Part shown: positions 11,761-63,125 of the stretch, piece after piece
How positions within the stretch are numbered: the stretch's first letter is position 1
Layout: each line of letters opens with the position of its first letter
From: Ahaetulla prasina
Lineage: Eukaryota; Chordata; Lepidosauria; Squamata; Colubridae
DNA length: 64,000 nt
Reading direction: 5' to 3'
Assembly: GCF_028640845.1 (NCBI RefSeq)
Contig: NC_080543.1
Location: forward strand, 94,973,825 to 95,037,824
The notes under the pieces: generated by a model
Seen by the model: only the letters and a program-made list of their open reading frames with translations
Database searches by the model: none
Told to the model about the DNA's origin: nothing
Made by a program: the position numbers and the translations under genes

Positions 11761-11929
11761 AGAAACTGATATACACTGGCCATTTTGTGAGACATGTAAT
11801 TTTTATCTCACAATAGAAAAATATTGTCATTCTGGATTGGCACAGCCCAGTTATTGATTTTTATTAATATTTAGTATTAAGGATCAATATTTATTTATTT
11901 ATCTATTTATTTATTTGATGTTTATCCCA

Positions 11930-12145
11930 CCTTTATTATTTTATAAGTAATTCAAGATGGTGAACATACATAATATTTCTTCTTCCTCCTAATTTTTTCC
12001 ACAAGTTGAACCTTATGAGGTGATTGGGCTGAGAGTGACTGGCCCAAAGTCACCCAGCCATCTTTCATATCTAAGGTGAGACTAGAATTTACAGTCTCCT
12101 GGTTTGTAGGCCAGCATCTTAGCCACTACACCACAGTGGTTCTCT
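11930..12145 (-). mobile_element. tRNA SINE (Sauria-type)
   Basis: The reverse strand has a tRNA-like head (gtggtgtagtggctaagatg, then the B-box region ctgtaaattctagtctca), followed by the shared middle tgggccagtcactctcag. The tail is AT-rich. The copy is diverged. Confidence 0.6.
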
Positions 12146-12384
12146 TTATTTGTTTTCAATACCAGAGTTGCTCTGTGAGACAGATGGGTGGTTTCTAAAT
12201 TTGATATACAAAATAAAATAATTTCTTTATTTACTGTCAATATAATAATCAACTGCTTTGTATACTTGTTTTCAGTTACCATTTCAACAAATAAGCACTG
12301 TAATTAAAGCTATTAGAATTTTAAAAAGTGTTTCCTGCTTTGTTGAGTAAGGCAAAACAAAAACAACTCTTCTTCTTCTTTTTT

Positions 12385-12922
12385 TTTTTTTTACATTTAT
12401 ATCCCGCCCTTCTCCGAAGACTCAGGGCGGCTTACAGTGTATAAGGCAATAGTCTCATTCTATTTGTATATTTTTTACAAAGTCAACTTATTGTCCCCCC
12501 AACAATCTGGGTCCTCATTTTACCTACCTTATAAAGGATGGAAGGCTGAGTCAACCTGAGTCAAGGACTTCGTCAGCTTCCGGACCTTCGGACCTTCCGC
12601 CGCGAGCTTAAAACATATCTATTTAATTGCGCAGGACTGAGTTAGATTTTAGTTTATGGGTTTTATCTTGGGTTTTAATTTTTATATTTTTAATTAAGGC
12701 TTTTGAATAAGTTTTTTAATTGTTTTTAGAATTGTATTTATTGTATTTCTTGCTTTTAAATGCCTGTAAACCGCCCTGAGTCCTTTGGGAGATAGGGCGG
12801 TATATAAATATAAACAATAAATAAATAAATAAATAAACCTTGGGCCGGGCTTGAACCTGCAGTAATTGCAGGCTACTGTGTTCTAATAACAGGCTTCTTA
12901 ACAGCCTGAGCTATCCCGGCCC
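12385..12922 (-). mobile_element. tRNA SINE split by a LINE fragment
   Basis: 12385-12560 (ttatatcccgcccttctccg ... aaggctgagtcaacc) and 12833-12922 (ttgggccgggcttgaacctg) are the two halves of the SINE that is whole at 25481-25748. The minus-strand head has the A box TAGCTCAGGCTG and the B box GGTTCAAGCC. Confidence 0.8.
12561..12832 (+). mobile_element. LINE 3' end nested in the SINE
   Basis: Begins at the end of a LINE reading frame (LPDLR-type FRTFGPSA region is visible as tccggaccttcggaccttcc), then a 3' UTR with accgccctgagtcctttggg and agggcggtatataaatat, then (aaat)n. The same terminal module is the tail of the surrounding SINE. Confidence 0.65.
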
Positions 12923-13383
12923 CTTCTTGAGATTTAGTGGTTGTCTTTCCTATTTTATCAATAACTAAGGAGTACTGAATCACACATGTATATTTTTTTT
13001 CAGTTAATACAAAATTAAATCCACAAAATGACTGGGTTTTCAGAACTTGAAAGGCTAAAACAAATTATGATCAATGTTACACAAACACAGGTTCTGTGCT
13101 TGTGTCTTCATTTCTTTCTTCCAGTGTGATAAGTGTGACTTGCTTCCGATTGTCCTGACAGAAGACTATTTAGATTAATATAATTGTCATTACAATTCTG
13201 TATTTTCTTTCATTATTAACAATCATTTGTACATCACCTTTTATATTTGATAATGTGGGATAATATTCATGCAGGTGATGAAGTAGATTCTAATCTACAA
13301 GAATCTGGATTTTCCCCCTTTACTGTCATTCTTCCTTAATCCAACATTTCACTTTCTATTTTTTTTCCCTCCTGGAAAAAGAG

Positions 13384-13727
13384 GTAGGTTTCAGCAAGTT
13401 CTGACCAGTTCTAGAGAACCGGTAGTGGAAATTTTGAGTAGTTCGGAGAACCAGTAGTAAAAATTTTGACTGGCCTCGCCCCCATCTCTTCTCTGCCTCT
13501 GGAATCCCACCTGATCGGGAGGAAATGGGGATTTGGCAGTAACCTTCCCCTGGAGTGGGGTGAGAATAAAGATTTTACAGTATCCTTCCCCTGGAGTGAG
13601 GTGAGAATGGAGATTCCAGAGTATCCTTCCCATGCCACACCCACCATGCCACACCCACCAAGCCATGCCACGCCCACCATGCCACGCCCACAGAACTGGT
13701 AGTAAAAAAATTTGAACCCCACCGCTG
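13384..13727. mobile_element. hAT-like element of the GGTAGTGGAAATT family
   Basis: Left end taggtttcagcaagttctga, right end tttgaaccccaccgctg, with internal copies of cacccaccatgcca. It matches 56920-57172 but no clean target duplication is visible here. Confidence 0.6.
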
Positions 13728-13749
13728 AATATAACCTTTTTATTTATGT

Positions 13750-14150
13750 ATGTATTTATTTATTAACAGGTTTTTTACCTCATATAGTGAATCTAAACTG
13801 CTCACAATAATCCATAAAAACAAAGATACCCTTCCTCATAGGCACTGTACCAAACAGCCTCTCAGTTCACTCCCATACTACTCCAATGGTTGGGGCATAA
13901 GGCTAAAAGGATCTCAGGTGGTAGTCTATTCCAAAAGGCTGGAGTAGCCACTAAGAAGGTATATCTCAAAGGTCCTATCTAGTGGCAACATATAAGGGAG
14001 GGAACCTGCAGCGCACCTACCCTATCTGACCCAGAGGCCAGACAGATCCCTCAAGAAAAACTGATCCTATACAGTATATAACCTGGACTTGTGCATTGTA
14101 GAGCTGTAAAAGTGATAACCAGCATTTTGAACGTACTCTTTTCTGAAAAT
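13750..14150 (-). repeat. Diverged LINE-3'-UTR-like repeat
   Basis: Contains attccaaaaggctggagtag, cagagagccagacaga-like and gtgataaccagcattttgaa phrases seen in reptile LINE 3' regions. Family and orientation are uncertain. Confidence 0.3.
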
Positions 14151-14184
14151 ATAATTTAATTAATGTAATTCAGTCTAATTTTGA

Positions 14185-14500
14185 TTGTAGGAAATATGAC
14201 TTCTGCAATAAAGTAGTAATGTCTGGAACACTCTACCTAATCCTGTTGTTAATCTCGCTAATCCCCATACCTTTCACCGTAAACTGTCTACCGTGGACCT
14301 TTCATGTTTCCTAAGAGGTCCCTAAGGGGGCATGCATAAGCGCAACGACGTGCCTACTGTCCCTGTCCTACTGTCCCCATTTATATGTAATTATTCTATG
14401 TGTTTATGGCTATGTTTTACCTATTTATATCCTTTTATTTGTGCCAATTTTTTTCATGTGTCCATGTCTATGTCTATACTATTGCTTGTTTCCTTTTTGA

Positions 14501-14547
<47 letters not shown>

Positions 14548-14550
14548 ATA
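14185..14550 (+). mobile_element. L3-like LINE 3' end with (AAAT)n tail
   Basis: Carries gaaatatgacttctgcaata and cctaagaggtccctaagggg, then gacgtgcctactgtccctgt, matching 23636-23800. Ends in a pure aaat array at about 14503-14550. It ends about 330 bp before exon e1. Confidence 0.8.
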
Positions 14551-14880
14551 TATGGACAGCACATATCTTAAGTTTCCTTCTCATAGATGTAACCTGTATA
14601 TTTTGTGCCTCTGATGTTTTGAAGGTCGTCTTCATAGTAATTGTTAAGTTTTGAGCCTAGGATAATGATAGCTGTTTCTCACAAAAACCGCTGTTGGTGA
14701 ATAGTGTCTTCTAAGAACTTTATTTTTTGAATGCAAGTTTTTTGTGAACCAATAGGTGTCAGGAGATTAATTGCTGCAAACATCATGAAATACATATATT
14801 AACTTATCCTACTATTGTATTTCTTTAAAAGGATGTTCTCAGAATTGATATCATATTTTTATCCTAAACATTTCTTACAG

Positions 14881-54498
<39,618 letters not shown>

Positions 54499-54685
54499 GT
54501 AGGTATAATAACTTTTCATTTAATTTAACATGCATTGATTTGTATTTATCATAAAAATCAAGTGCATGGTTTTAAATGTGTAAACAATCAGCATGGAAAA
54601 TTGTAAAGACGGTTTTAAGAAAATAGCATATAAAAATAAAGCCCAGTCTGAAATCAGCCTCATGCAAATGATTGAGTGATAAGTC

Positions 54686-54959
54686 CAGGGGTGAAATGCT
54701 CCTGGATTGGACTGGATTGTAGTGATCGTGGCTGGTAGTGATAGTGATTCGGTAGTGATGGCGGAGTAAAGCTCTGCCCCCCGGGTGTCATTACTTCCTG
54801 GTTTTTAACAGGAAGTAATGTGTTTTTTAACTTTTGCGCATGTGCAGAAGGTTTTGCGCATATGCAGAAGGTCTGTGTGCATATGTGACACAAGCAAAAT
54901 GAGTGCATGCAGCATGTGCACTTCCAAACCGGTAAGGAAGGTAAGTAATTTCACCCCTG
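54686..54959. mobile_element. hAT element, TSD gataagtc/ggtaagtc
   Basis: Ends caggggtgaaatgctcc and agtaatttcacccctg. Flanks at 54678-54685 and 54960-54967 match at 7 of 8 bases. Two gcgcat-tgcagaagg motifs inside. It begins 188 bp after exon e6. Confidence 0.85.
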
Positions 54960-55269
54960 GGTAAGTCTCAGTGTTTGTTTGCTTGAGGACAGTTTCCCTG
55001 CTTTTCATATATAAAATTATAGTTTTAATTTGTGACATCTTTAGCTAAAAGGACCTGAGGTAATAAATGATGGGCAAGACACTTTTATTTAAATTTTGTA
55101 AAGTAATCAATAATAATCTAAGAATAAAAGACACATACCACCCGCCCAACCACCATCTTCATTTCCTGCTGTGTAGGCTCTTCCTGGGAGAGTTGTGTAA
55201 AAAAAATGTTGGGAGTGCATGCCAAGAGTACCTAACTTTGTAAAATTGTGAAAGTTTCCCAACTGTCCA

Positions 55270-56345
55270 GATAAAGAAACAGGCATCTATAATTGGCAGC
55301 AGTGATAGAAAAATGCTGGAAGTGGAGGATCACTTTAGTGATAATATCAAAGGAATAATTTCATGCTACATAGAAGAAGGCAATACTAAACTACTATTAA
55401 CAAGAAAACATATGATGATTATATAGAGTCAGATGATGGGCCCCTCAAGTCAGATGACACTCACATTGCTACTCAAGGATTTTTCAGTGTACTAATATGT
55501 TTATGATGTGCCTAGATTAAAGACTTTGAGAAGTCATGTTGCTGGTGTTGCCATGCAGAAAAAGAAAAACTGAAGTTGTAAACAAAGAATAATAGTGGGA
55601 ACATGGAATGTAAAATACATGAACATAGGAAAGCTCAAACACAGCGAAAAATGAATCAACTACACATTGACATTATAGGCATCAATGAACTGTAACTGGA
55701 CATTTTTAATCAGACGATCACACTGTTTACTGCTATGGGTATGAAAAGCAAACAAGGAATGGTGTTTTCATAATTAGGGTGAAGCAAGAAGATTGCTTTG
55801 GTTACAATGCAATGATTTAGAAGCACCCTTTTAACATGGCAATTGTCCAAATTTATGTTCCAAATACTGATGCAGAAAAAGAGGAGATCAACAAGTTTTA
55901 TGATTATCTTCAATTTGAAATGGATGAAACATGAAAACAAAATGTGGACTTTGGTTGGGAACCAAAATCTGAAGTTGACAATATTAAGGAAGAAAATGTA
56001 CTTAGACTACACATGGTGTTGAAAAAGATTCCTGAAAATACCATGGATAGCCAAGAAAACAAACAAATTGATCATCAAATAGTTCAATCCAATGTTCTTA
56101 CTTGAGGCATGAATGGCCAAACTCAGATTATCCTTTCAGACATATTATGCAAATACCTATCTTTGGAGAAGTCTATGTTGCTGGGAAAAGTGCTAGGAAA
56201 GAGAAGAAAATTATGGACAACACCAAGATAGATGGACACAATTACAGCAGCAGTTGGATATACTATTGAAAGGCCCATAGAACCAAGTTGGGGATAGTTT
56301 CTTCTGGAAAAAACTAAGAGTTGACACCAACATCGTCAAAAAGAA
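55270..56345 (+). mobile_element. Old RTE-related LINE relic, second copy
   Basis: GTWNVKYMNIGKLKH near 55589, then HIDIIGIN, FMFQ/VYVP-like and NTDAEKEEINKFYDYL near 55870 (RTE endonuclease). After a jump, a C-terminal relic (LLEA.MAKL, GKVLGKRRKLWTTPR, near 56100-56240) follows. It shares its 5' region and internal deletion with 3440-4745. Confidence 0.6.
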
Positions 56346-56919
56346 TGTAACACTGCTGACTTAAAGGGTTCACATGTTGCACTAAGCTAGTTATAAATAA
56401 TTTTTTCAGGTGAGGGTTACATCACTGTTGGTATAGTAGATGATGCTAATTCAGGGCAGAGTGATGCTGTAATATTAGCAGAATGAGCAGCAATGAACTT
56501 TATGCTATTTTTTCCCTCTAATTTGGGAATATTTGTTGATTCCAGATGTTTCAACTTATCTATTTTAGATCTTAATTAATGTGACCAAGAAAAAGTAAAA
56601 AATGTACCACTAAAAATAGTCTTGGGTTTATTTTATAGTTGTGCAGGGTTCTGATGTTAGTAAAAAATAGCCTGGAGGCCTAACAAAACAAAACAAAATC
56701 TCCTTGGGCTTTCCCTCTGTATAGATTCAATGAATTCTGTGCAGGTTTGCCTGCTCCATTTTACAGGAGGCTAAATCAGCAATGAAATTGTCTCTTAAAA
56801 TCTCATCTTAATTTTTTCACAGCTTATTTCCAAACCATTTAAAATGACACAGCTCAATCTTACTTCCAGTTAAATATCAAGAAATGTTTTAATAATGTGT
56901 TGTCACAATATAACTAATC

Positions 56920-57172
56920 CGGAGGTGGGTTTCAGTAGGTTTTGACCAGTTCTGGAGAACCGGTAGCGGAAATTTTGAGTAGTTCGGAGAACCAGTAGTA
57001 AAAATTCTGACTGACCCCGCCCCCATCTATTCTCTGTCTCCCAAGTCCCAGCTGATCAGGAGGAAATGGGGATTTTGCAGTAACCTTCCCCTGCCACGCC
57101 CACCAAGCCATTCCATGCCCACCAAGCCACACCCACAGAACTGCTAGTAAACAATTTTGAAACCCACCACCA
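56920..57172. mobile_element. hAT-like element, TSD aactaatc
   Basis: Starts cggaggtgggtttcagtag, ends ttttgaaacccaccacca. Exact 8-bp flanks at 56912-56919 and 57173-57180. Same family as 13384-13727. Confidence 0.82.
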
Positions 57173-57454
57173 AACTAATCCAATTTTAAAAAAATCATTC
57201 AGGAATGTCCTTGGCATCAGTCTTACAGCATCCTTTCTAAGCTTATATCATAGGCCCTATGTACTTCATTTGACCCAGAGCTACTTGCATTTCAAAGCTC
57301 CTTAAAGACCTGGATGTTACCTCAGGCCCTAGAAAGCATCAAGGAGACTTGAAGGAAATTTGCTAAAATTGTTATATAAACAAAGAGGGCTGAACTATTC
57401 CTTAATTCCAGAAAATGAGATAGTATTTTAAAAAGGTGCAGGCAGACTCCTGCC

Positions 57455-57669
57455 CAGTGGTGGGTTTCTACTGGTTCGCCTTGGTTCAGATGAAACAGTA
57501 GTGGTGGCAGTGGGAGGCTCTACCCACCCACCCAGAAGTCATGACGGATGCTCTGCGCATGCACAGAAGGTTCTGTGCATGCACAGAAGCGCCGTGCATG
57601 AGCAAAGCGAGCACACGTGTGGATTCACAGTTCCGAACCAGTAGCAAAGGTAAGTGGAACCCACTACTG
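57455..57669. mobile_element. hAT MITE, TSD ctcctgcc
   Basis: Ends cagtggtgggtttctactgg and gtggaacccactactg. Exact flanks at 57447-57454 and 57670-57677. Internal tandem gcgcatgcacagaagg motifs. Confidence 0.88.
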
Positions 57670-58547
57670 CTCCTGCCTGATTCAATATAGGAATGGAATT
57701 TGACTGCTGGGTAAGCCCATCCTATGGCTTGTTATAGGTCTAGGATTGCATTAGATTGTCCTGGGATGATATTGTGCTACTATTGTGTTTATGCTTATTA
57801 TTAATTTTATGTCTTGTTTTTAATCTTGCATTTGCCACTCAAAGTAGCAATCGCAAAATAGGCAGCTTTATAAGTTAAGAAGCAAGCAAGCAAACATAAA
57901 TTTCGTAGAGGTTCTTCTTATCCCTGGTAGTTCCCAAAATTTCACCACACTACCTTTTTTCTATCACTGGTTTTAGGGGTGAATGAGGACAGGAATACTC
58001 TTTTCCGTGAGCTTTCTTAAATCTATTAACCTCTTTGAGAATCCAAGCCAAAGTTAATATCCCTCCCTATTAACACACATAAACACATGTAGGTCCATAG
58101 CAGTCCTCTATTCAGTTCTGCAGAAGCAGTCTTCTCATGAATTTTATTCAATAGGTACCTTTTGTGGTTCTGAAAGCTGCAATTTAACATTTTGCTCTTA
58201 ATAAAGAACCTTCTGTATGGGAGAAGTCCAAGAGCCTTAGAAGTCAAGGTAAAGAATATTGACATTGGCAACAATCCCACCTTCCATAGATGGCAGATGT
58301 TTCAGAAAAATATTTGTGGTATAAGAAGAGAGAACGTGCTGTCCCAGGTAAAATGCCTTATAATGCAAATTGGGTGGCTTTCCATAATTTCTTAAATATC
58401 TCATTCACCCATGGGAAGGTGTGTTTTTTTTTGTTTTGTTTTTTTTTTGTTGTTGTTGTTTTTGTTCTAAGAAAAGATACTACACCAAAAATTGGGTTCA
58501 CTTTGTTCTCATTTGTAAATCAATAAATAAGTACCAATTTGTGTTGC

Positions 58548-58792
58548 CTAAGCACATATGATGTAGTGGTTCAGACATCAGGATAGAAACTGCGAGAGTG
58601 TTGAGTTCTAGACCCACTTTAGGCACAAAGCCATCTGGGTGACCTTGGGCCAGTCACTCTCTCTTTCAGCCCGAGGAAAGAGGCAATGACAAACCACTTC
58701 CAAAAAACCTTGCAAAGAAAACTGCAGTGACTAGTCCATGCAGTTGCTAGGAGTCAAAAATAGATTCAAAGGCACAAAAAAATAAAAATGAG
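58548..58792 (+). mobile_element. Sauria-type SINE with BovB-like tail
   Basis: tRNA head with gatgtagtggttcagacatc and the B-box region GAGTTCTAGACCC, middle gaccttgggccagtcactct, tail ccatgcagttgctaggagtc resembling a BovB 3' end, then an A-rich end. The only sense-strand SINE recognised. Confidence 0.75.
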
Positions 58793-60186
58793 GTCAACCA
58801 CAAAGTAGAAGCAACCCTGCTTTTGAGCAGCCTTCTGATTATTACATACCTAAAGCAGCCTTTCTCAAACAGATGCTATTTAGATATTTTGGACTGCAAT
58901 TTCCAGGATTCCCAGCTGGCATCAGTATTCTGTTATTGTACTACCCACTCATCTTGACACAGGCAACACAGTTGGCTGTTATGCTACATGACAGAAAAGT
59001 CCTGGGGTGTTCCATAAAGGCTAGTTATTATTGATTCGAGAAAGTGATGTCTAGGTTACCAAGTTACAAACCAGAAAGTTACACACAAGGCCGTGGTTGT
59101 GGGAAATGTTTGCTTCCCTCCTTTTTCCAAAACAAACTGTCCCACAGGCTCTTTGAAAATGTTAGTTAAGGAAACAGATGTCTGTATTATGCCTGCATTT
59201 TCTTCCAGAGACATGGCTCTGAGTCAACACTGTAGCACCATCACAATAATGTAATAGTTGTTTTTAAATGTTAAGGGAGAATTCAGTCACAGATCTCACA
59301 TGACACAAGTCTTTAGGAGAGTTATGTGCCTAAAAAGAAGTGCTTATTTGTTGTCAAGTGTATTGCTTACAATAAGAAAGGAAGAGTAAAAGAGGTTTAA
59401 ACTAGTTAAGATGGTGACCACAACAGCACAAAGATGCAGGGCTTTGATCACACAGGTAAAGTCACAATCATATGTTTCGTCCCTCAAGCATAGGCACTCC
59501 TGCATACATAGTTATTGATTATATTCATGCGTATTTGCATTTTGATGCCCTTTCAGTCTTATGCCAATTTGCTGGTAATAAAGAAATCAGTATTCAGTCG
59601 TTTCAATTGTACAGTTTCTTTTTTGTATCGTTTGTGCAGTTTTGTCAGGCAGCTGGAAACCTTTTCTTTCTTCCCGGTCTACTTAATTACATGGAAAATT
59701 TAATTATAATTATAATATAATCAGAAGTTCTTCTCTTTATGTAATGAAAGGGAGAGTCAAGATGTGCTAATTAGCTTCTCCCTCTGTAGCAGGCAAATGT
59801 AGCAAGGAGACTGAATGCAGGTAGGCTCTTTGCAGATCAAGAACTAAAGGATGCAGAAAATCTACAATTATAGCAAATTTCTCACAGCAACACTTGCCCT
59901 CTAGTATACGAGGGATAAAGGTAAGGTGACCTCCCCAAAACATAAAAGGTAACCTGCATACCTGTTCATCACATGAGTGTAAGGATAGTTGAATAGGGAC
60001 AACTGGTTGTAAATGGTGAGTAACTGATCAGCCAACGTTCAAGTAACTTAAGATAAAATGAGAAAATACAAAGACTAATCAGAAACCAACATAGGAAAGG
60101 AAATAATTTACCTGTTATGGTTTTTGCACTGCTCTGTTCAGAATTTTCTTCTGTTTCTTACATCTGGAGTGAACAGAAGCTATCTA

Positions 60187-60774
60187 CTGTGTTTCTCCGA
60201 AAACACAACCCACCCCAATAATAAGCCCAACCCTAATTTTTTCAGGGTGAGCCTAATAATACCCCTACCCTGAAAATAAGCCTGGGGGGATGGGCGTGCA
60301 CAAGTGGCGGCACGGGGGGATAACAGTTCAGCTGCAGCCCGCTGGCCCCTTGGGGCAGTACCACTTTTGCCCTTCTCTTTCTGGGTGCAGCGCTTCTGCT
60401 TGTTGGGCCGCTTCCCTAAAGTGGCAGCTCCACAACCAGCTGTTTTGCTTTTTCCCTCTTTTTGGGAGGCGAACGAGAGGAAAATGGGGAGAGGGGATTT
60501 TCCTACCTGTCATCTATTCCTTAAGCTCAGCACAGACTGAGGGAAGGATGGCAAGCAGGAAAATTTCTCCTCCCCATTTTCCTCCCATTTGCCAAAAAGC
60601 CTCCATTCCGAATCTTCAGCAATCAGCTCACCAAGTTCAGCATTCAGCATCCAGCTCACCAAGTCTGGCCTGCTGCACCTCAAAAAAAGTAAGACAGCCT
60701 CAAAAATAAGCCCAAGTGCTTATTTTCAAGTCTAAAACAAAATTAGACTCGGTCTTATTTTCTGAGGAGCACAG
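60187..60774. mobile_element. TA-flanked DNA transposon with AAAATAAG ends
   Basis: Ends ctgtgtttctccgaaaaca and tattttctgaggagcacag are inverted and flanked by TA (60185-60186 and 60775-60776). Near both ends the phrase ataagccc recurs. GC-rich non-coding centre. The superfamily is probably Tc1/mariner. Confidence 0.65.
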
Positions 60775-61399
60775 TATGTATTTACTGGTACATATATACC
60801 ATTAAAACTATGGAACTGTTATTTCTCCCAATTAGTAAAATGAAAACCTAACTTTAAGCTGACAATGAATTCAGTTCTGATTCTCAGAAAAGCATCTGAA
60901 TTTGAAACTCTCATTTAACTCTAGTTAGTTATTAGCTTCTGGTTGAAGGAAGGTTTTTGAAAGCCAATTCTGATATATTTATTTCCCTTTTAACTTCCAT
61001 TGTGACTTCCATCTGCCCTGGCTGTTCCCCATGAAGATAGTCAAACAAATCAAAGAATTGAAGCATTCAATAATCCTATTTTAGTTCCATCTTTCTATAA
61101 TAATATTGGTCAACACAATGGTTTCCACACATTGTTAAACTATGCTGAGTTGGGTTGAATTGGATTAGATTAGGCTTTATGCAGTTTGTGAATGTAGATA
61201 TTGTGGCTTGTATCCCAGGGTTTACAGTGTGTAAACAAGCCATAGTAGATTATTCAACCAGCCATAGTAGATTATTCTGCATTTCAAATGATTATTTTAT
61301 GTGATGTACAAATCCATCTTCTTACGTTTGTTAATAATGGCAGCTTTGATGCTAAAGTCTCCTTTATCTCCTTTATTTTAAGTACAATATGGCCTAGTA

Positions 61400-61753
61400 C
61401 AGGGGTGTCAAACTCGTTTTTATTGAGGCTCCATCAGTGTTTTGTTTGACCTTGGGGGCCTGAGGAGGGTGTGGCCAGCTCGACATCATTTGTGTCAGGG
61501 GCAACTGTGGCAGCCTGAGCGTTCTGCCACTGAAAATGGGCTCCTCAGCTCTGTTTTCGGCTGCAACAGCCTCCTGCAACTCTCTGCCAGTGAAAATGGA
61601 GCTCAGAAGGGCCACATGCGGTCCTCCCAAGCTATATTTTGCTGTAGAGGCACCATGGGCCAGTCCTTTGCTGTTTTCAGGGCAGCCATGCAGGACAGAT
61701 CTAAGCACTCCACAGGCCGAATCTGGCTCCCAGATCTTGAGTTGGACACCGTG
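61400..61753. mobile_element. hAT element, TSD gcctagta
   Basis: Ends caggggtgtcaaactcg and gagttggacaccgtg. Exact 8-bp flanks at 61392-61399 and 61754-61761. GC-rich body without transposase. Confidence 0.88.
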
Positions 61754-63005
61754 GCCTAGTATTTGTGTTGTTTCTGCAAATAAGATGCAATTATTTTTAG
61801 GCCAACAATTAAAAATAAGCTACCAAGTTATAACTTGTATTAGATTAACATAAAACTTTGGCATGTCTCAAGATGAATGAAATTAACACAAATGTTATCT
61901 AGAACACTTTGAGTTACACAATAATTGACAAAAATAGATTTCCAAGTGTCTGGATCAGAAAATTCTTTTAACACTCTGCCTACTTGGTTTGTCAAGCCAA
62001 AAATAGATAACTAGCAGACTTGAGGCTATTTTAGTCCCTAATGAACTTTTATAAGAGTGTTTGGTGATGTTTTTGAAACTAATTATTCATAGCTTTCATA
62101 GCTATTTGGAGTTTAGTTTATATTGACCTACAAGCTACCATTTCCTGTTTATTGCTAATTTTAATTTAATATCCTGTATACAAAATATTTGACCAAGTTT
62201 CTACCTTTTCCTTATGCACTGTTTATTTTCAATAATCCCTACAGACTTATTTTTCCTCTTGATTACGTGCAAATAAAACTGCAAGATGATACCACTTAGA
62301 TTAGGAAGAAGTACACTGCAAAGACATTTTTCTCATGGGCTCTACTAGGTTTTATGAGCTATTTCCAAATGAAATAGCCTTGTCACATTGAACCAGGAAA
62401 TGGGGGAAGCTATGTACTGAATTAAATAACTAATTATTTTACTCAATTAGTCATTATAACTTGATGCTCAATTAAAACCCATCTGTGTTATGCTGTAATG
62501 TCCAAATTGTTCATTCTCCCTTCAGTATAATATCATAAAACAAATGTGAATGATGCAGAAAATATTTGTGTTCATTACTCAGCAAGACAGTTCCCTATGC
62601 AGCTGAAGTGGGATGACAATGGAATTAGAAACCGGGATGGTCATCTGGTCTAGTCTGGTCTGGTTTTAAGTGAACTACACCTTCCAGCATCTCTCACTTT
62701 TAGCTAAACTGGCTGAGGATTATGGTTATTCAGGAACATCCACGAAGCCACATATTCCCATTCCTGATATAATTTGTTGCTATAAGCAGCTCTCCTTGGA
62801 TGATTGTCCTAAGGTCCCCTCCCTTAACTCTTGATCTTAGGCCTATCAGCCCCCCCAGTCTATTCTTGGCTTCTGGCTTATGTTTGTAACTCAAATATAT
62901 CCTAAATTTAGTCCATGGAAGAGCCTCAATAGTGTTATAACAACCAGTAATAAAAAATCCCAATATTATTGTGGTCTGTTTAAGACATTTTGGTCTCTTA
63001 AGTTG

Positions 63006-63125
63006 CAGAATAACAGAATTGGAAGGGACCTTGGAGCTTTTCTAGTCCAACCCCCTGCTCTGGCAGGACACTTCTTCAGACAAAAAGCACCACCAAGAGG
63101 ATTCCACAAACACCCCACTCCAAAG
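63006..63125 (-). mobile_element. CR1 LINE 3' end
   Basis: Plus strand acagaattggaagggacctt, gtccaaccccctgctctggc: the reverse of the CR1 3' end. The 5' limit is unclear. Confidence 0.75.

Larger units (their letters stand above)
1..14880 (+). other. Intron of the ATP10A-like gene (3' part of the intron before e1)
   Basis: Presumed intron, since upstream exons are not seen. Repeats are listed separately. I see nothing specific in 1-338, 704-1709 (apart from a TCCCA-rich patch near 950-990 and an AT-rich palindrome near 1150-1195), 2071-2820, 5746-8049, 8851-9211, 10160-10410, 10506-11100 and 12923-13383. These stretches are AT-rich, with short chance open frames only. Confidence 0.7.
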
